Of a stretch of DNA of 64,000 bases, positions 34,205 to 43,442 are shown in pieces. The DNA is taken from assembly GCA_041396905.1 (NCBI GenBank), contig JAWKXQ010000009.1, positions 1 to 64,000 on the forward strand, in the 5' to 3' direction. Position 1 is the stretch's first letter. Every line of letters starts with the position of its first letter. The position numbers were made by a program, and so were the translations under genes. The notes under the pieces are model-generated. The model saw nothing but the letters and a program-made list of their open reading frames with translations, did not search any database and was not told the DNA's origin. This DNA comes from JACXVD01 sp020446665. Its GTDB lineage: Bacteria > Pseudomonadota > Alphaproteobacteria > Sphingomonadales > Sphingomonadaceae.

Positions 34205-35259
34205 GCCGCTTCTCCCAAAATCATCGTGGCCAGCTGTTCACGGTGCCAGTTGCCATCACCCAGCATGCTCTGCAGCGCACGGGCGCGTTTGAAATAGAGA
34301 TGCGCGTCATGTTCCCAGGTGAAGCCGATCCCGCCATGCAGCTGGATCATGTCCCCGGCACATTTGAACGCAGTATCGGCGGCAAAGCTCTTGGCGGCAT
34401 GCACGGCCATGGCCGCTTCGTCAGAGCCTTCATCGACCGCGCAGGCTGCCCAATAGACGGCTGAGCGCGCCTGTTCGATTTCCACCACCATGTCAGCCAG
34501 ACGATGCTTGTACGCCTGATAGGAACCAATCTGGCGGCCAAACTGCACCCGCTCCAGCGAATAGGCCACTGTGCGGTCCAGCGCAGCCTGTGCAAGGCCC
34601 AGCCCCTCTGCCGCCACCGCCACAAAGCCCGCACGATGTGCAGCGGCCAGCGCGGCTGCGGGATCGGCCAGCGGATCGCCCTCTGCGCCGTCCAGCGTGA
34701 CTTTTGTATAAGGGCGGGTCTGGTCCATCGTGGTCTGCGTGGTGACAGTCACACAAGGCGCATTGGCCGCCACGACCCATGCGCCTGTATTGCTGGTCAC
34801 GACAAAATGGCTCGCGCTGCCGCCATGGGCGACAAAACCAGCCGCGCCGGTCAGGCTGTCGCCGCTGGCAGAGAGAGAAGCATCATGGACATAGGCGGCA
34901 ATGCTGTCCCCGCTCAACAAAGCGGGCAGCAGATCGGCCTGCTGGCTGGCACTGCCGCCAGCGGCCAGCGCCTGCCCGCACAGCACCAAACTGCCCAGAT
35001 GGGGCAGGGCGGCCACTTGCGCGCCAGCGGCTTCAGCGATGATCGCCAGCTCCACCATGCCCAGGCCCGCGCCACCCAGCTCTTCGCTGATGGCAATACC
35101 GGACAGGCCTAGCTCCGTGCAGAAATCACTCCATAATTGCGCGTCGATCCCGTCAGCAGCCATCGCCTTGCGGGTGCGTTCACTGGTGGCGTTCTCGCTG
35201 AAGAAAGCCTGCGCAGTCTCCGCGATCATCTGCTGTTCGTCAGTAAAGGCGAAATCCAT
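34201..35259 (-). CDS. Acyl-CoA dehydrogenase subunit (small type)
   Basis: 352 residues from an ATG at 35259 that overlaps the SDR stop (TAATG). N-terminal MDFAFTDEQQMIAETAQAFF and the C-terminal YSLERVQFGRQIGSYQAYKH and IQLHGGIGFTWEHDAH are acyl-CoA dehydrogenase signatures. The centre is Ala/Gly-rich and shortened, as in partner subunits of the steroid alpha2beta2 acyl-CoA dehydrogenases. Probably pairs with the FadE30-like subunit downstream, to which it is coupled by ATGA. Confidence 0.8.
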   Translation of the reverse strand: MDFAFTDEQQMIAETAQAFFSENATSERTRKAMAADGIDAQLWSDFCTELGLSGIAISEELGGAGLGMVELAIIAEAAGAQVAALPHLGSLVLCGQALAAGGSASQQADLLPALLSGDSIAAYVHDASLSASGDSLTGAAGFVAHGGSASHFVVTSNTGAWVVAANAPCVTVTTQTTMDQTRPYTKVTLDGAEGDPLADPAAALAAAHRAGFVAVAAEGLGLAQAALDRTVAYSLERVQFGRQIGSYQAYKHRLADMVVEIEQARSAVYWAACAVDEGSDEAAMAVHAAKSFAADTAFKCAGDMIQLHGGIGFTWEHDAHLYFKRARALQSMLGDGNWHREQLATMILGEAA

Positions 35260-36164
35260 TATGCCGTCCCCCAGACCTTGCGCGGGGTAACCCGCTCGGC
35301 CATCAATTTGTCCACCGCGCCGCCGACATCTGCCGGGTTCCAGCGCGCTGGCTGGTCCACGAAAGGCCCTTCGCGCCAGCCATCTTCCAGCATGATCTTG
35401 CCGCCTTCCAGTTCGAACACGCAGCCGCTGACATGGGCGCTTTCGCTGCTCCCCAGCCATACGACGGTGGGGGCGATATTGGCTGGGTCCATCACATCGA
35501 AGGCCTGACCTTCGGTCGCCATCTTCTCGGCAAAGGCCTGCTCGGTCATGCGGGTGCGCGCCGACGGGGCCAGCGCATTGGCGGTGATGCCATAGCGGCC
35601 CAGTTCTGCGGCCTGCACCAGTGTGAGCGAGGCGATCCCGCCCTTGGCGGTGGAATAGGCCGCCTGCGCGATGGAGCCTTGCAGCCCGGCACCGCTGGTG
35701 GTGTTGATGATCCGCGCATCGGGATTTTGCCCGTCCTTCTGCTTCGCGCGCCAGTAATTCACTGCATGGCGGGCAATGCAAAAATGGCCGCGCAGATGGA
35801 CATGCATGGTCGCATCCCATTCTTCCAGCGTGGCGGAAACGAACATCCGGTCGCGCACGATTCCGGCATTGTTGACCACCACATGCAGATCGCCAAAGGC
35901 GTCGATCGCAGCTTTGACGATCCGCTCGGCAGCGTCCCAGTCGGTCACGTCTTCGTAATTGGCGATGGCCTGGCCGCCAGCGGCCTTGATCTCTGCCACC
36001 ACTTCATCTGCCGCGCTGGTATCGCGCCCTTCGCCGCCCAGCGAGGTGCCGATATCGTTGACCACGACATTGGCCCCTTCCGCGGCATAGCCCAGCGCAT
36101 AGGCGCGCCCGAGGCCGCGCGCGGCGCCGGTGATGATTACGGTCCGTCCGTCACAAATTCCCAT
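35259..36164 (-). CDS. Hsd4A-like short-chain dehydrogenase
   Basis: 301 residues from the ATG at 36164. The start MGICDGRTVIITGAARGLGR, the long FGDLHVVVNNAGIVRDRMF block and ARIINTTSGAGLQGS resemble the 300-residue 3-hydroxyacyl-CoA dehydrogenase/17beta-hydroxysteroid dehydrogenase family (Hsd4A, MFE-2 type). It would oxidise a 3-hydroxyacyl-CoA or a 17-hydroxyl group. Catalytic Tyr and Lys are in AAYSTAKGG. Starts one base before the SnoaL-like stop. Confidence 0.75.
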   Translation of the reverse strand: MGICDGRTVIITGAARGLGRAYALGYAAEGANVVVNDIGTSLGGEGRDTSAADEVVAEIKAAGGQAIANYEDVTDWDAAERIVKAAIDAFGDLHVVVNNAGIVRDRMFVSATLEEWDATMHVHLRGHFCIARHAVNYWRAKQKDGQNPDARIINTTSGAGLQGSIAQAAYSTAKGGIASLTLVQAAELGRYGITANALAPSARTRMTEQAFAEKMATEGQAFDVMDPANIAPTVVWLGSSESAHVSGCVFELEGGKIMLEDGWREGPFVDQPARWNPADVGGAVDKLMAERVTPRKVWGTA

Positions 36165-36165
36165 G

Positions 36166-36621
36166 TCAGTTATTTCCCTGATCCGGTGTTGTCTTGAGAT
36201 GGGCGCTGGTGTCGCCCCAGAAATCGACTCCGGCATAGGCGCGCCGGGTGAAATGCCATGCGCCGTCTGCCAGCGCGAAGTGATCGTGATAGCGCCCGCT
36301 CCCGATCACCCGCAGCGGCAGCGTGTCGGCCTGTTGCAGCACAGTCCATTGTGAGCGGCAGGCGGCACTCTCGCCATCCTCTGCGAGTTCGATCAGCGGG
36401 TTGCTGACCAGATGGCGGGTGCGCGGTGTTCCATCGTCATAGATATGCACGAAGCTGCGCCACATCGCGGTGATCGCCTCTGTCCCGCGCAGTTCCTTGC
36501 CGCCAACCACCACGCAGCCGCGGTCGAACAGGCGCGCGGCCTCTTCAAGGCGGCCCGCGTCAAAATGCTCGGCATAGGTGGCGAGCAGATTGGGAATGGC
36601 GAGGGCGGGGTTGAGCGTCAT
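36166..36621 (-). CDS. SnoaL-like (NTF2-fold) protein, dehydratase candidate 1
   Basis: 151 residues, NTF2/SnoaL_4 fold. Y16 and D21 (TYAEHFDAG) with H70 (RTRHLVSN) reproduce the Tyr-x4-Asp plus distal His arrangement of BaiE-type bile acid dehydratases; the C-terminal WHFTRRAYAG is typical of the family. A steroid or acyl-CoA dehydration or isomerisation is plausible. It is diverged from the two other SnoaL-like proteins at 53.3 and 56.3 kb. Specific substrate unknown. Confidence 0.7.
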   Translation of the reverse strand: MTLNPALAIPNLLATYAEHFDAGRLEEAARLFDRGCVVVGGKELRGTEAITAMWRSFVHIYDDGTPRTRHLVSNPLIELAEDGESAACRSQWTVLQQADTLPLRVIGSGRYHDHFALADGAWHFTRRAYAGVDFWGDTSAHLKTTPDQGNN

Positions 36622-36628
36622 GCTGGCT

Positions 36629-37780
36629 TCAGAGGCGCTCGATGATGGTCACATTGGCCTGACCGCCGCCTTCGCACATGGTTTGCAGGCCATAGCGACC
36701 GCCAGTATCTTCCAGTGCATGCAGCAGCGTGGTCATCAGCCGGGCCCCGGTGCCGCCCAGCGGATGGCCCAGCGCAATCGCACCGCCGCGCACATTCACT
36801 TTCTCATGCGGAATGCCCAGTTCCTTCATCCATGCCAGTGGCACGCTGGCAAAGGCTTCGTTGCATTCGAACAGGTCGATATCATCCACGCTCATGCCTG
36901 CCTTTTTCAGCGCATGCTGCGTGGCGGTGATGGGCGCGGTGAGCATCCATACGGGATCGTCCGCCCGCACAGACAAGTGATGAATGCGCGCGCGCGGCGT
37001 TAGACCGTGGTGTTTCACGGCCTGTTCGCTTGCCACTAGCATGGCGGCAGAACCGTCACAATTCTGGCTGGCAACACCGGCCGTGATCGTGCCTTCGCCG
37101 CCCACGGGATTGAGCGCAGCAAGCCCTTCCAGCGTGGTGCCGGGGCGGATGGTTTCGTCCTGCTCCAGCCCTTCCAGCGGGGCGATTTCCCGCTTGAAAG
37201 CGCCTGCTTCCGTCGCAGCCTGCGCGCGGGCATGGGATGCGACAGCAAATTCTTCCATCGCGGTGCGGCTGATCTCCCACTTGTCCGCAATCATCTGCGC
37301 GCTGGCGATCTGGTTGAGCAAACCGTCGCCATAGCGTTCGACCCAGCCGGGCGAAGTGTTGAAAGGATTGTCAAAGCCATAGGGCTGGCCCGCATACATG
37401 GCGGCGGAGATCGGGATGGCGTTCATCGCCTGACTGCCACCGGCCACGACCAGATCCTGCGTCCCGCTCATCACGCCCTGCGCGGCGAAATGCAACGCCT
37501 GCTGGCTCGATCCGCATTGCCGGTCCACCGTGGTGCCGGGCACATGTTGCGGCAGGCCCGCCACCAGCCACACAGTGCGGCCAATATCGCCAGCCTGCGG
37601 GCCAATCGTGTCGCAGCAGCCCCACACGACATCGTCCACCGCATTGGCGTCAATCCCTGTGCGCGCGACCAGTTCGCGGATCGGATGCGCGCCCAGATCT
37701 GCCGGGTGGAGATGGGCAAGGCTGCCCTTTTTGCGCCCGATGGGGCTGCGCACAGCGTCGATAATATAGGCTTCTGCCAT
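36629..37780 (-). CDS. Acetyl-CoA acyltransferase (thiolase), FadA6-like
   Basis: 383 residues from the ATG at 37780. Nucleophile C89 (VDRQCGSSQ), GGAIALGHPLGGTG with the active His, and a TMCEGGGQANV end with the second Cys. The steroid ring C/D pathway needs a FadA6-type thiolase to split the 3-oxo intermediate after IpdAB. Lies between the SnoaL-like gene and acyl-CoA dehydrogenases. Confidence 0.8.
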   Translation of the reverse strand: MAEAYIIDAVRSPIGRKKGSLAHLHPADLGAHPIRELVARTGIDANAVDDVVWGCCDTIGPQAGDIGRTVWLVAGLPQHVPGTTVDRQCGSSQQALHFAAQGVMSGTQDLVVAGGSQAMNAIPISAAMYAGQPYGFDNPFNTSPGWVERYGDGLLNQIASAQMIADKWEISRTAMEEFAVASHARAQAATEAGAFKREIAPLEGLEQDETIRPGTTLEGLAALNPVGGEGTITAGVASQNCDGSAAMLVASEQAVKHHGLTPRARIHHLSVRADDPVWMLTAPITATQHALKKAGMSVDDIDLFECNEAFASVPLAWMKELGIPHEKVNVRGGAIALGHPLGGTGARLMTTLLHALEDTGGRYGLQTMCEGGGQANVTIIERL

Positions 37781-37790
37781 GTCAGTTTCC

Positions 37791-38723
37791 TCAGGCGAAT
37801 GTGTGTTCAGGGCCGATGGCCAGCGCGCCGCCGATGACTGCATCATCGACTCGCTTCAGATGGAAAGCGCGGCTGCCCCAAGCTCCACCGAGCGCCCATG
37901 CGCGCTTCATCCAGAAATGCAGGTCAACCTCATAAGTATAGCCCATCGCACCATGCACCTGGATCGCACTCTCTGCGGCCAGAAATGCAGCGTCAGTCGC
38001 GGCGATCTTGGCATGGCTGACATGGACCGGAGCGCTGGCCGCGCCATCGTCCATTGCCTGCGCCGCGCGCCACGCCACAGGGCGGGCGAATTCCAGCGCC
38101 ACCGCGACATCGGCCAGCTTGTGCTTCAATGCCTGAAACCCGCCCACCGGCTGGCCGAACTGTTCGCGGATCTTCGAATATTCGACCGCCTGATCGAGCA
38201 TCGCCTCCGCCAGTCCAACCAATTGCGCCGCGCTCATCAAGGCACCCAGATCAAGCAGGTGCGGATCGTCGCTGGCATCTGCGGGCAGGGCGCTGAGGTT
38301 GCGCAGCGGATCGACGCTGTCCAGTGCTTCGCCGTCGCCATCGGCCTGCCAGCCATTGATGGTGTGTGCAGGCAGGACGCGCTGCTCGCCTGCGGCAATG
38401 GCGGCCAGATCATCGGTCTGGTCCTGCGCCAGCAACCACGGCACTGCGACAAAGGCGCTGTCCACCAGCGGCTCTGCCAGAGCGGCACGGCCGCATTCGC
38501 GCGCGATCAGCGCGGCATCGAGCAGGCCCATGCCAAGCCCTTCATGCTCTTCGGGCACCAGCAGCCCGGTCAGGCCCATTTCGACCAGACCCTGCCAGAT
38601 TGCGGGATCACGATTAGGCCCGGCATCGAGCCGCCGCAGAACCTCTGGCCCATGCGTGCCCGACAGGTAATCACGCACGGCTTCGGCCAGTTCCAGCCGT
38701 TCAGGAGCAATCAGCATATCCAT
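37791..38723 (-). CDS. Acyl-CoA dehydrogenase subunit, shortened
   Basis: 310 residues, against about 380 for a complete enzyme. It keeps the N-terminal helical domain (MGLTGLLVPEEHEGLGMGLL) and the C-terminal FAD-binding helices (YSKIREQFGQPVGGFQALKH, IQVHGAMGYTYEVDLH), while the middle beta domain is reduced. Start overlaps the upstream dehydrogenase stop by one base. Likely the small partner of the gene before it, as in FadE31-33 heteromeric dehydrogenases. Confidence 0.8.
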   Translation of the reverse strand: MDMLIAPERLELAEAVRDYLSGTHGPEVLRRLDAGPNRDPAIWQGLVEMGLTGLLVPEEHEGLGMGLLDAALIARECGRAALAEPLVDSAFVAVPWLLAQDQTDDLAAIAAGEQRVLPAHTINGWQADGDGEALDSVDPLRNLSALPADASDDPHLLDLGALMSAAQLVGLAEAMLDQAVEYSKIREQFGQPVGGFQALKHKLADVAVALEFARPVAWRAAQAMDDGAASAPVHVSHAKIAATDAAFLAAESAIQVHGAMGYTYEVDLHFWMKRAWALGGAWGSRAFHLKRVDDAVIGGALAIGPEHTFA

Positions 38724-39886
38724 CAGCCTGCTCCCACTCTGGGCATACCGAGCAATCGCTCTGCCGTGATATTGCGCTGGATCTCGTTCGACCCGGCATA
38801 GATCGGGCCGGAGAGCGAGAAGATGTAACCCTCCAGCCAGTCATTCATGCTGCCATCGTCAAAGCGGCGCAGTTCCGCCGCTGCGCCGAGCAATTGCATC
38901 GCCGTGCGGTTCATCGCGCGGTCTAGTTCGGACCAGAAAATCTTGTTGAGGCTGGCCTCTGCGCCGATGCTGCCGCCTGCCATGATCTTCGCCGCCACGG
39001 CATAGGTGTTGTAGGCATAGGCCTGCGTATCCATCCACGCCTTGGCCACCGCTTCGCGAGCCGAGGGCGCGGCGTCAGCCTCATGCTTGCGGAACAGTTC
39101 GACCAGCCGCCTTGCGGTCGCCTGAAACCGGCCGGGAGAGCGCAGCATCAGCCCGCGTTCGAAACCGGCGGTGGCCATCGCGACCTTCCACCCTTCGCCT
39201 TCGCCCGCCAGCCGGTTTTCCACCGGCACGCGGACATCGTCAAAGAACAGTTCGGCAAAGCCGGGATGGCCATGCAACTGGCGGATCGGGCGGCGGGTGA
39301 TGCCCGGCGTGTCGAGATCGAACAGCACGAAGCTCAACCCCTTGTGGCGCTGGCTCCCTTCCTCTGTGCGGAACAGGCCAAAGCCCCAATCGGCAAAGCT
39401 GGCGCGGCTGGACCATGTCTTCTGGCCGTTGATCACGTAATGATCGCCATCGCGGTAAGCGGTGGTCTTGATCGCGGCCATGTCGCTGCCGGCCCCCGGT
39501 TCGGACCATGCCTGCGCCCAGATCACTTCGCCTGCGGCCATGGGGGTGAGGAAGCGCGCCTTCTGCTCCTCCGTGCCATATTCCATGATTGTGGGGCCAA
39601 GCAGGAAGATGCCGTTCTGGTTGGCGCGCAAGGGCGCACCGGAACCCCAATATTCCTCTTCGAAAATCAGCCACTGGATCAGGTCGAGCCCGCGCCCGCC
39701 ATAGGCTTCGGGCCAGGTGACCATGCCCCAGTTCCCGCTCGCCAGCTGGCGTTCCCATGCGACATGCTGGTCATAGCCTTCGCGGCATTCCAGCGTCACC
39801 AGCGGATTGGCAGGCTTGTTGGCCGCCAGCCAGCTGCGGATTTCGGCGCGGAATGCGTCCTGTTCGAGGGTGTAGGAAAGATCCAT
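38723..39886 (-). CDS. Acyl-CoA dehydrogenase, FadE31/32-like
   Basis: 387 residues. VTWPEAYGGRGLDLIQWLIF, WAQAWSEPGAGSDMAA, GQKTWSSRASFADWGFGLFR and the terminal YAGSNEIQRNITAERLLGMP are acyl-CoA dehydrogenase motifs of the steroid clade. It probably dehydrogenates a ring-opened C/D intermediate such as that made by IpdAB. Coupled to the following small subunit and to the EchA20-like gene upstream by one-base stop/start overlaps. Confidence 0.8.
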   Translation of the reverse strand: MDLSYTLEQDAFRAEIRSWLAANKPANPLVTLECREGYDQHVAWERQLASGNWGMVTWPEAYGGRGLDLIQWLIFEEEYWGSGAPLRANQNGIFLLGPTIMEYGTEEQKARFLTPMAAGEVIWAQAWSEPGAGSDMAAIKTTAYRDGDHYVINGQKTWSSRASFADWGFGLFRTEEGSQRHKGLSFVLFDLDTPGITRRPIRQLHGHPGFAELFFDDVRVPVENRLAGEGEGWKVAMATAGFERGLMLRSPGRFQATARRLVELFRKHEADAAPSAREAVAKAWMDTQAYAYNTYAVAAKIMAGGSIGAEASLNKIFWSELDRAMNRTAMQLLGAAAELRRFDDGSMNDWLEGYIFSLSGPIYAGSNEIQRNITAERLLGMPRVGAG

Positions 39887-40641
39887 CAGAATTCCGCCGC
39901 CTTCCCGGTTTCGACAAAGGCATCGCGGCTCTTCTGGCTGTCTTCATGCATGTACATTTCCAGCGTGAAACCCTGTTCCCAGCGATAACCGCGATCGACA
40001 TCACGCTCTTCCAGCCCGTTCAGCGCTTCCTTGGCGATCACCAGCGCCTTGCGGCTCTTGGATGCGATGACAGCGCAAAAGCCACGCGCTTCGGCCAGCA
40101 GATCGGCGCGGGGCACGACCTTTTCGACTGCACCCAGGCGATAGGCTTCCTCTGCCGGGATATTGCCGCCGGTGAAGAAGGCAGCGCGCACCTTGTGCAG
40201 CGGCAACATGCGCGAAAGATGGCTGGCACCGCCCATGGCCCCACGGTCCACTTCGGGCAGGCTGAAATAGGCATCGTCAGCCGCGATGATCGTGTCAGAC
40301 GCGCCGCACATGCCGATCCCGCCGCCAATCACGAATTTATGCACTGCGCTCACCACGGGCACCTGTGCATCGCGGATCGCCTTGAAGGTCAGGTAATTGC
40401 CGCGATTGAGCAGCGTGATCCGCTCGGGATGGGCCTGCATTTCCTTGATATCGACCCCGCCGCAAAAGCCGCGTGCATCCTCTGCCGCGCGCAGCAACAC
40501 ACAGTTCACATCTTCCCGGCTGGCAGCCTCTGTAATGATCTGCGGGATCGACAGCCAGGTTGCGCTGTCAAAGGCGTTGACCGGGGGAACATCGAACACG
40601 ATCTCTGCAATGCGATCCGTGACGGTGGTGGTGATAGGCAT
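39886..40641 (-). CDS. echA20: EchA20-like crotonase (ring-D hydrolase candidate)
   Basis: 251 residues. Crotonase fold with the oxyanion segments GFCGGVDIKEMQAHPE and VIGGGIGMCGASDT, and LPEVDRGAMGGASHLSRMLP, which closely recalls EchA20. EchA20 hydrolyses HIEC-CoA and opens the last but one ring. Immediately upstream is the IpdC-like gene and further up IpdA/IpdB, the same functional set as in actinobacteria and Comamonas. C-terminal YRWEQGFTLEMYMHEDSQKS also fits. Confidence 0.85.
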   Translation of the reverse strand: MPITTTVTDRIAEIVFDVPPVNAFDSATWLSIPQIITEAASREDVNCVLLRAAEDARGFCGGVDIKEMQAHPERITLLNRGNYLTFKAIRDAQVPVVSAVHKFVIGGGIGMCGASDTIIAADDAYFSLPEVDRGAMGGASHLSRMLPLHKVRAAFFTGGNIPAEEAYRLGAVEKVVPRADLLAEARGFCAVIASKSRKALVIAKEALNGLEERDVDRGYRWEQGFTLEMYMHEDSQKSRDAFVETGKAAEF

Positions 40642-41729
40642 CAGGCAGCTCCCTTGAGCGCGTTGGTCTCGCCAGAAAGCGCTGCGATCCTCGCACGCGC
40701 TTCGTTTTCGATCCGGGTGAGCAGCTCTGCGCAGCTCGGCAAATCATCGAGCCGCCCGGCGACGAGGCCGGAGGCCATCAGCCCGTTCGCGGCATCGCCA
40801 TCCACCACGGCCTTCTGGATCAGCACGGGTGCAGCAGCGGCCAGCATCGCTTCGGGCAGAGACATGGCCCCATGGCTGGTCATCTGGCGTGCGGCGGAAA
40901 TCATCTCGCCCCAGCTGGCCCCGGTCTCCCGCTTCATGGCAAGGCCCGCCAGCAGCCCGCGCCGCCATTTGGCCAGCGCTCCGCCACGCTCGATCCGGTC
41001 GAGCATGGGGTTGGAAATCATCCGCTGGGGCATACCATCGACTTTCTTCGTCACGAAAATGTCGCCGGTTCCGGCCCTAGTATAGGCAGCTTTGACCTGT
41101 TCCGGTACCGGGCTGTCGCTGGTCATCATGAAGCGGCTGCCCATGGCGATGCCGCTGGCGCCATAGGCCAGCGCTGCGGCCAGCCCGCGCCCATCGGCAA
41201 ATCCGCCTGCGGCCGCCACCGGCACATTCACGGCGTCAAGCACTTGCGGAAGCAGCACAGTGGTGGCCACCGCGCCAGTATGTCCGCCGCCTTCGCCGCC
41301 CTGCACAGTGATCGCCTGGCATCCCAGCGCGACCATCTTCTGCGCATGTTTGATCGCGCCGACCGTCGGGATGCAGACGATACCGGCATCGCGGAACCGC
41401 TCGATCATACTCGCATCCGGCCCGCGCCCGAAACTGACCGCTTTTACCCGGTCCGCATTGGCCAGAATTATCTCGACAATTTCCTTCGCGCCCGGCTGGA
41501 AGCTATGGAAATTGACCCCGAAATTATGCGTGGTCAGCCCTTTGGTCTGCTCGATGGCTGCGGCCAGTTCCGCCGGTTTCATCACCGCCCCGGCAAGAAA
41601 GCCGAACGCCCCGGCATTGCTGCTGGCCGCCACCAGTTGCGGAGTGGCAATCCAGCCCATTGCGGTCTGGATCACCGGCAGGCGGCAACCGAGCAGCTGT
41701 GTCAGCGAAGTGGCGAGCGGGTCAGCCAT
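40641..41729 (-). CDS. ipdC: IpdC-like flavin reductase (nitronate monooxygenase fold)
   Basis: 362 residues. Flavin TIM-barrel of the 2-nitropropane dioxygenase family: PVIQTAMGWIATPQLVAASS, GVNFHSFQPGAKEIVE, QGGEGGGHTG and AAAGGFADGRGLAAAL bind FMN. In steroid clusters this family member is IpdC, which acts on 5-OH-HIC-CoA. Coupled to both neighbours by TGATG-type overlaps. True nitronate oxidation is less likely given the setting. Confidence 0.85.
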   Translation of the reverse strand: MADPLATSLTQLLGCRLPVIQTAMGWIATPQLVAASSNAGAFGFLAGAVMKPAELAAAIEQTKGLTTHNFGVNFHSFQPGAKEIVEIILANADRVKAVSFGRGPDASMIERFRDAGIVCIPTVGAIKHAQKMVALGCQAITVQGGEGGGHTGAVATTVLLPQVLDAVNVPVAAAGGFADGRGLAAALAYGASGIAMGSRFMMTSDSPVPEQVKAAYTRAGTGDIFVTKKVDGMPQRMISNPMLDRIERGGALAKWRRGLLAGLAMKRETGASWGEMISAARQMTSHGAMSLPEAMLAAAAPVLIQKAVVDGDAANGLMASGLVAGRLDDLPSCAELLTRIENEARARIAALSGETNALKGAA

Positions 41730-42628
41730 CAGCCTTTGCCAGCCTCGGCCTTGTTCGCCGCAGCTGCGGATTTTCCGCTGACGCCGCTGATCGAATCCCC
41801 GGTTACAATGTCATTCTGTGCATGGGCGAAATGGTGCATGTGGAACACTGCATCCATCGCTGCCCGCTTGCCGCGCAATTCCTCGACATGGTTCACCGCC
41901 TGCTTGGTCAGCCAGTTGCCGAGCCGGTTCTGGCCCGCCAGCTTGCTGGCCCAAGCAGCGGTGGCTTCGCGCAATTCCTCACGCGGGACGATCTTGTTGA
42001 CCATCCCGAAATCATAGGCCCGCTGAGCGCCCATACGCTCACCCAGCAGCAGAAATTCCTTGGCCACGCGCGGCGGCAGCTCATAGGCATGAGCGAAATA
42101 TTCTACACCGGGAATACCCATCAGCGGATTGACCGGGTCCTGGAAGAACGCGTCTTCGCTGGCGACAATCAGGTCGCAGGTCCAGGCCAGCATCAGGCCG
42201 CCCGCGATGCAGGCACCCTGAACCATGGCGATGGTCGGCTTTGGCACATCGCGCCAGCGGCGGCACATGCCCAGATATTGTTCCTGCTCACGCGTATAGA
42301 GCAGCTCAGCCGCAGGCTTGTTGGTATGCGGCGGCAGCATTAGCCGCTTGTCGAATTCGTGATGCAGGTCACGCCCTGGCGTGCCGATATCGTGCCCGGC
42401 AGAGAAATGCTTGCCTTCGCCCGCCAGCACAATGCAGCGCACACCATCATCCTGCACTGCGCGATTAAAGGCATCGTCCAGCGCATAGGTCATCTGCCCG
42501 TTCTGCGCATTGTTGAAGCCGGGGCGGTTCATGGTAATCCATGCCACGCCATCGGCCACTTCATAGCGGACCGGTTCATCGGTTTCGTAGGTGATGTCCG
42601 TCTTTTTCGGGTCAACCAGATCGGTCAT
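41729..42628 (-). CDS. Enoyl-CoA hydratase (crotonase), longer type
   Basis: 299 residues. AGEGKHFSAGHDIGTPG and ACIAGGLMLAWTCDLIVAS form the two oxyanion-hole loops, and the acidic DPVNPLMGIPGVEYFAH region holds the catalytic acids. A 40-residue insertion after the first loop and an Ala/Lys-rich tail distinguish it from EchA20. Hydration of a 2-enoyl-CoA formed by the neighbouring dehydrogenases is likely. Confidence 0.8.
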   Translation of the reverse strand: MTDLVDPKKTDITYETDEPVRYEVADGVAWITMNRPGFNNAQNGQMTYALDDAFNRAVQDDGVRCIVLAGEGKHFSAGHDIGTPGRDLHHEFDKRLMLPPHTNKPAAELLYTREQEQYLGMCRRWRDVPKPTIAMVQGACIAGGLMLAWTCDLIVASEDAFFQDPVNPLMGIPGVEYFAHAYELPPRVAKEFLLLGERMGAQRAYDFGMVNKIVPREELREATAAWASKLAGQNRLGNWLTKQAVNHVEELRGKRAAMDAVFHMHHFAHAQNDIVTGDSISGVSGKSAAAANKAEAGKG

Positions 42629-42641
42629 GCTACCTTCTCCC

Positions 42642-43430
42642 TTAATTCGCCGGTGTGGCGGGCGGATTATCTTTCAGCACCTTGTGCCGCACGCCATGCG
42701 GATCGAGCGCGGCGATATTGTCCAGCTGCTCGCTGGTGGGCAGGGGCGTTTCGCCTGCCACTGCGTCGATCAGGGTAAAGCCGGTGGCGGCTTGCACATC
42801 ATCGAAAGTGACGCCGGGATGGAGCGAGACCACGCGGATGGCATTGTCTGGCCCACCAAAATCCATCACGCACAGATTGGTCACGATCTTGCGCAGGTCG
42901 ATACCGGAATAATTGCCGCCTGCGATGCGCCGCGCCGGATTATGGCCGGGGCTGGATATGCGATCGACTTCACCTTCCACAAAGACGCGGGTGGAATGCA
43001 TTGGAATGAACATCGAATTGGCGTGATAGATGCCATTGCCGGGGAAACCACGCGCGCCCAGCATCTGCACCTTGGGTTGTTCATACGTGCCACCAAGGGC
43101 GGACAGATTGGTCTGGCCGAACTGGTCAACCTGCGTCGGTGTGACCATGGCATGACGCCGCCCGGTCCACACCGCGCTGTCAAAAAAACGACTGAAGGGC
43201 AGGTATCCGGCAGGCTTGCGCGCATCATAGTCGCGCGGGCCGATGGGCACGGGCTGTTCGACCAGATAGGCTTCGCCATCGGTCATCATCAGGCCGGGCG
43301 AATGCGTCAGCTTGGCGAGACCAACGCCGAGGCGCGGGATAGGCCCGATTCCTGTGCCGACCAGTTCCCGATCCGTGCGAAAGGCTTCTGCTACGGCGGC
43401 AATGCACAATTCTGCGAGTGTAACGGTCAC
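42642..43430 (-). CDS. ipdB: IpdB-like CoA-transferase-fold beta subunit
   Basis: 262 residues. Class I CoA-transferase fold: IGPIPRLGVGLAKLTHSPGL, GRRHAMVTPTQVDQFGQTNL and SSPGHNPARRIAGGNY. IpdA/IpdB are CoA-transferase homologues that instead hydrolytically open the last steroid ring (COCHEA-CoA). The gene lies 12 bases downstream of ipdA in the same operon. Confidence 0.85.
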   Translation of the reverse strand: MTVTLAELCIAAVAEAFRTDRELVGTGIGPIPRLGVGLAKLTHSPGLMMTDGEAYLVEQPVPIGPRDYDARKPAGYLPFSRFFDSAVWTGRRHAMVTPTQVDQFGQTNLSALGGTYEQPKVQMLGARGFPGNGIYHANSMFIPMHSTRVFVEGEVDRISSPGHNPARRIAGGNYSGIDLRKIVTNLCVMDFGGPDNAIRVVSLHPGVTFDDVQAATGFTLIDAVAGETPLPTSEQLDNIAALDPHGVRHKVLKDNPPATPAN

Positions 43431-43442
43431 AGCGCGATCTCC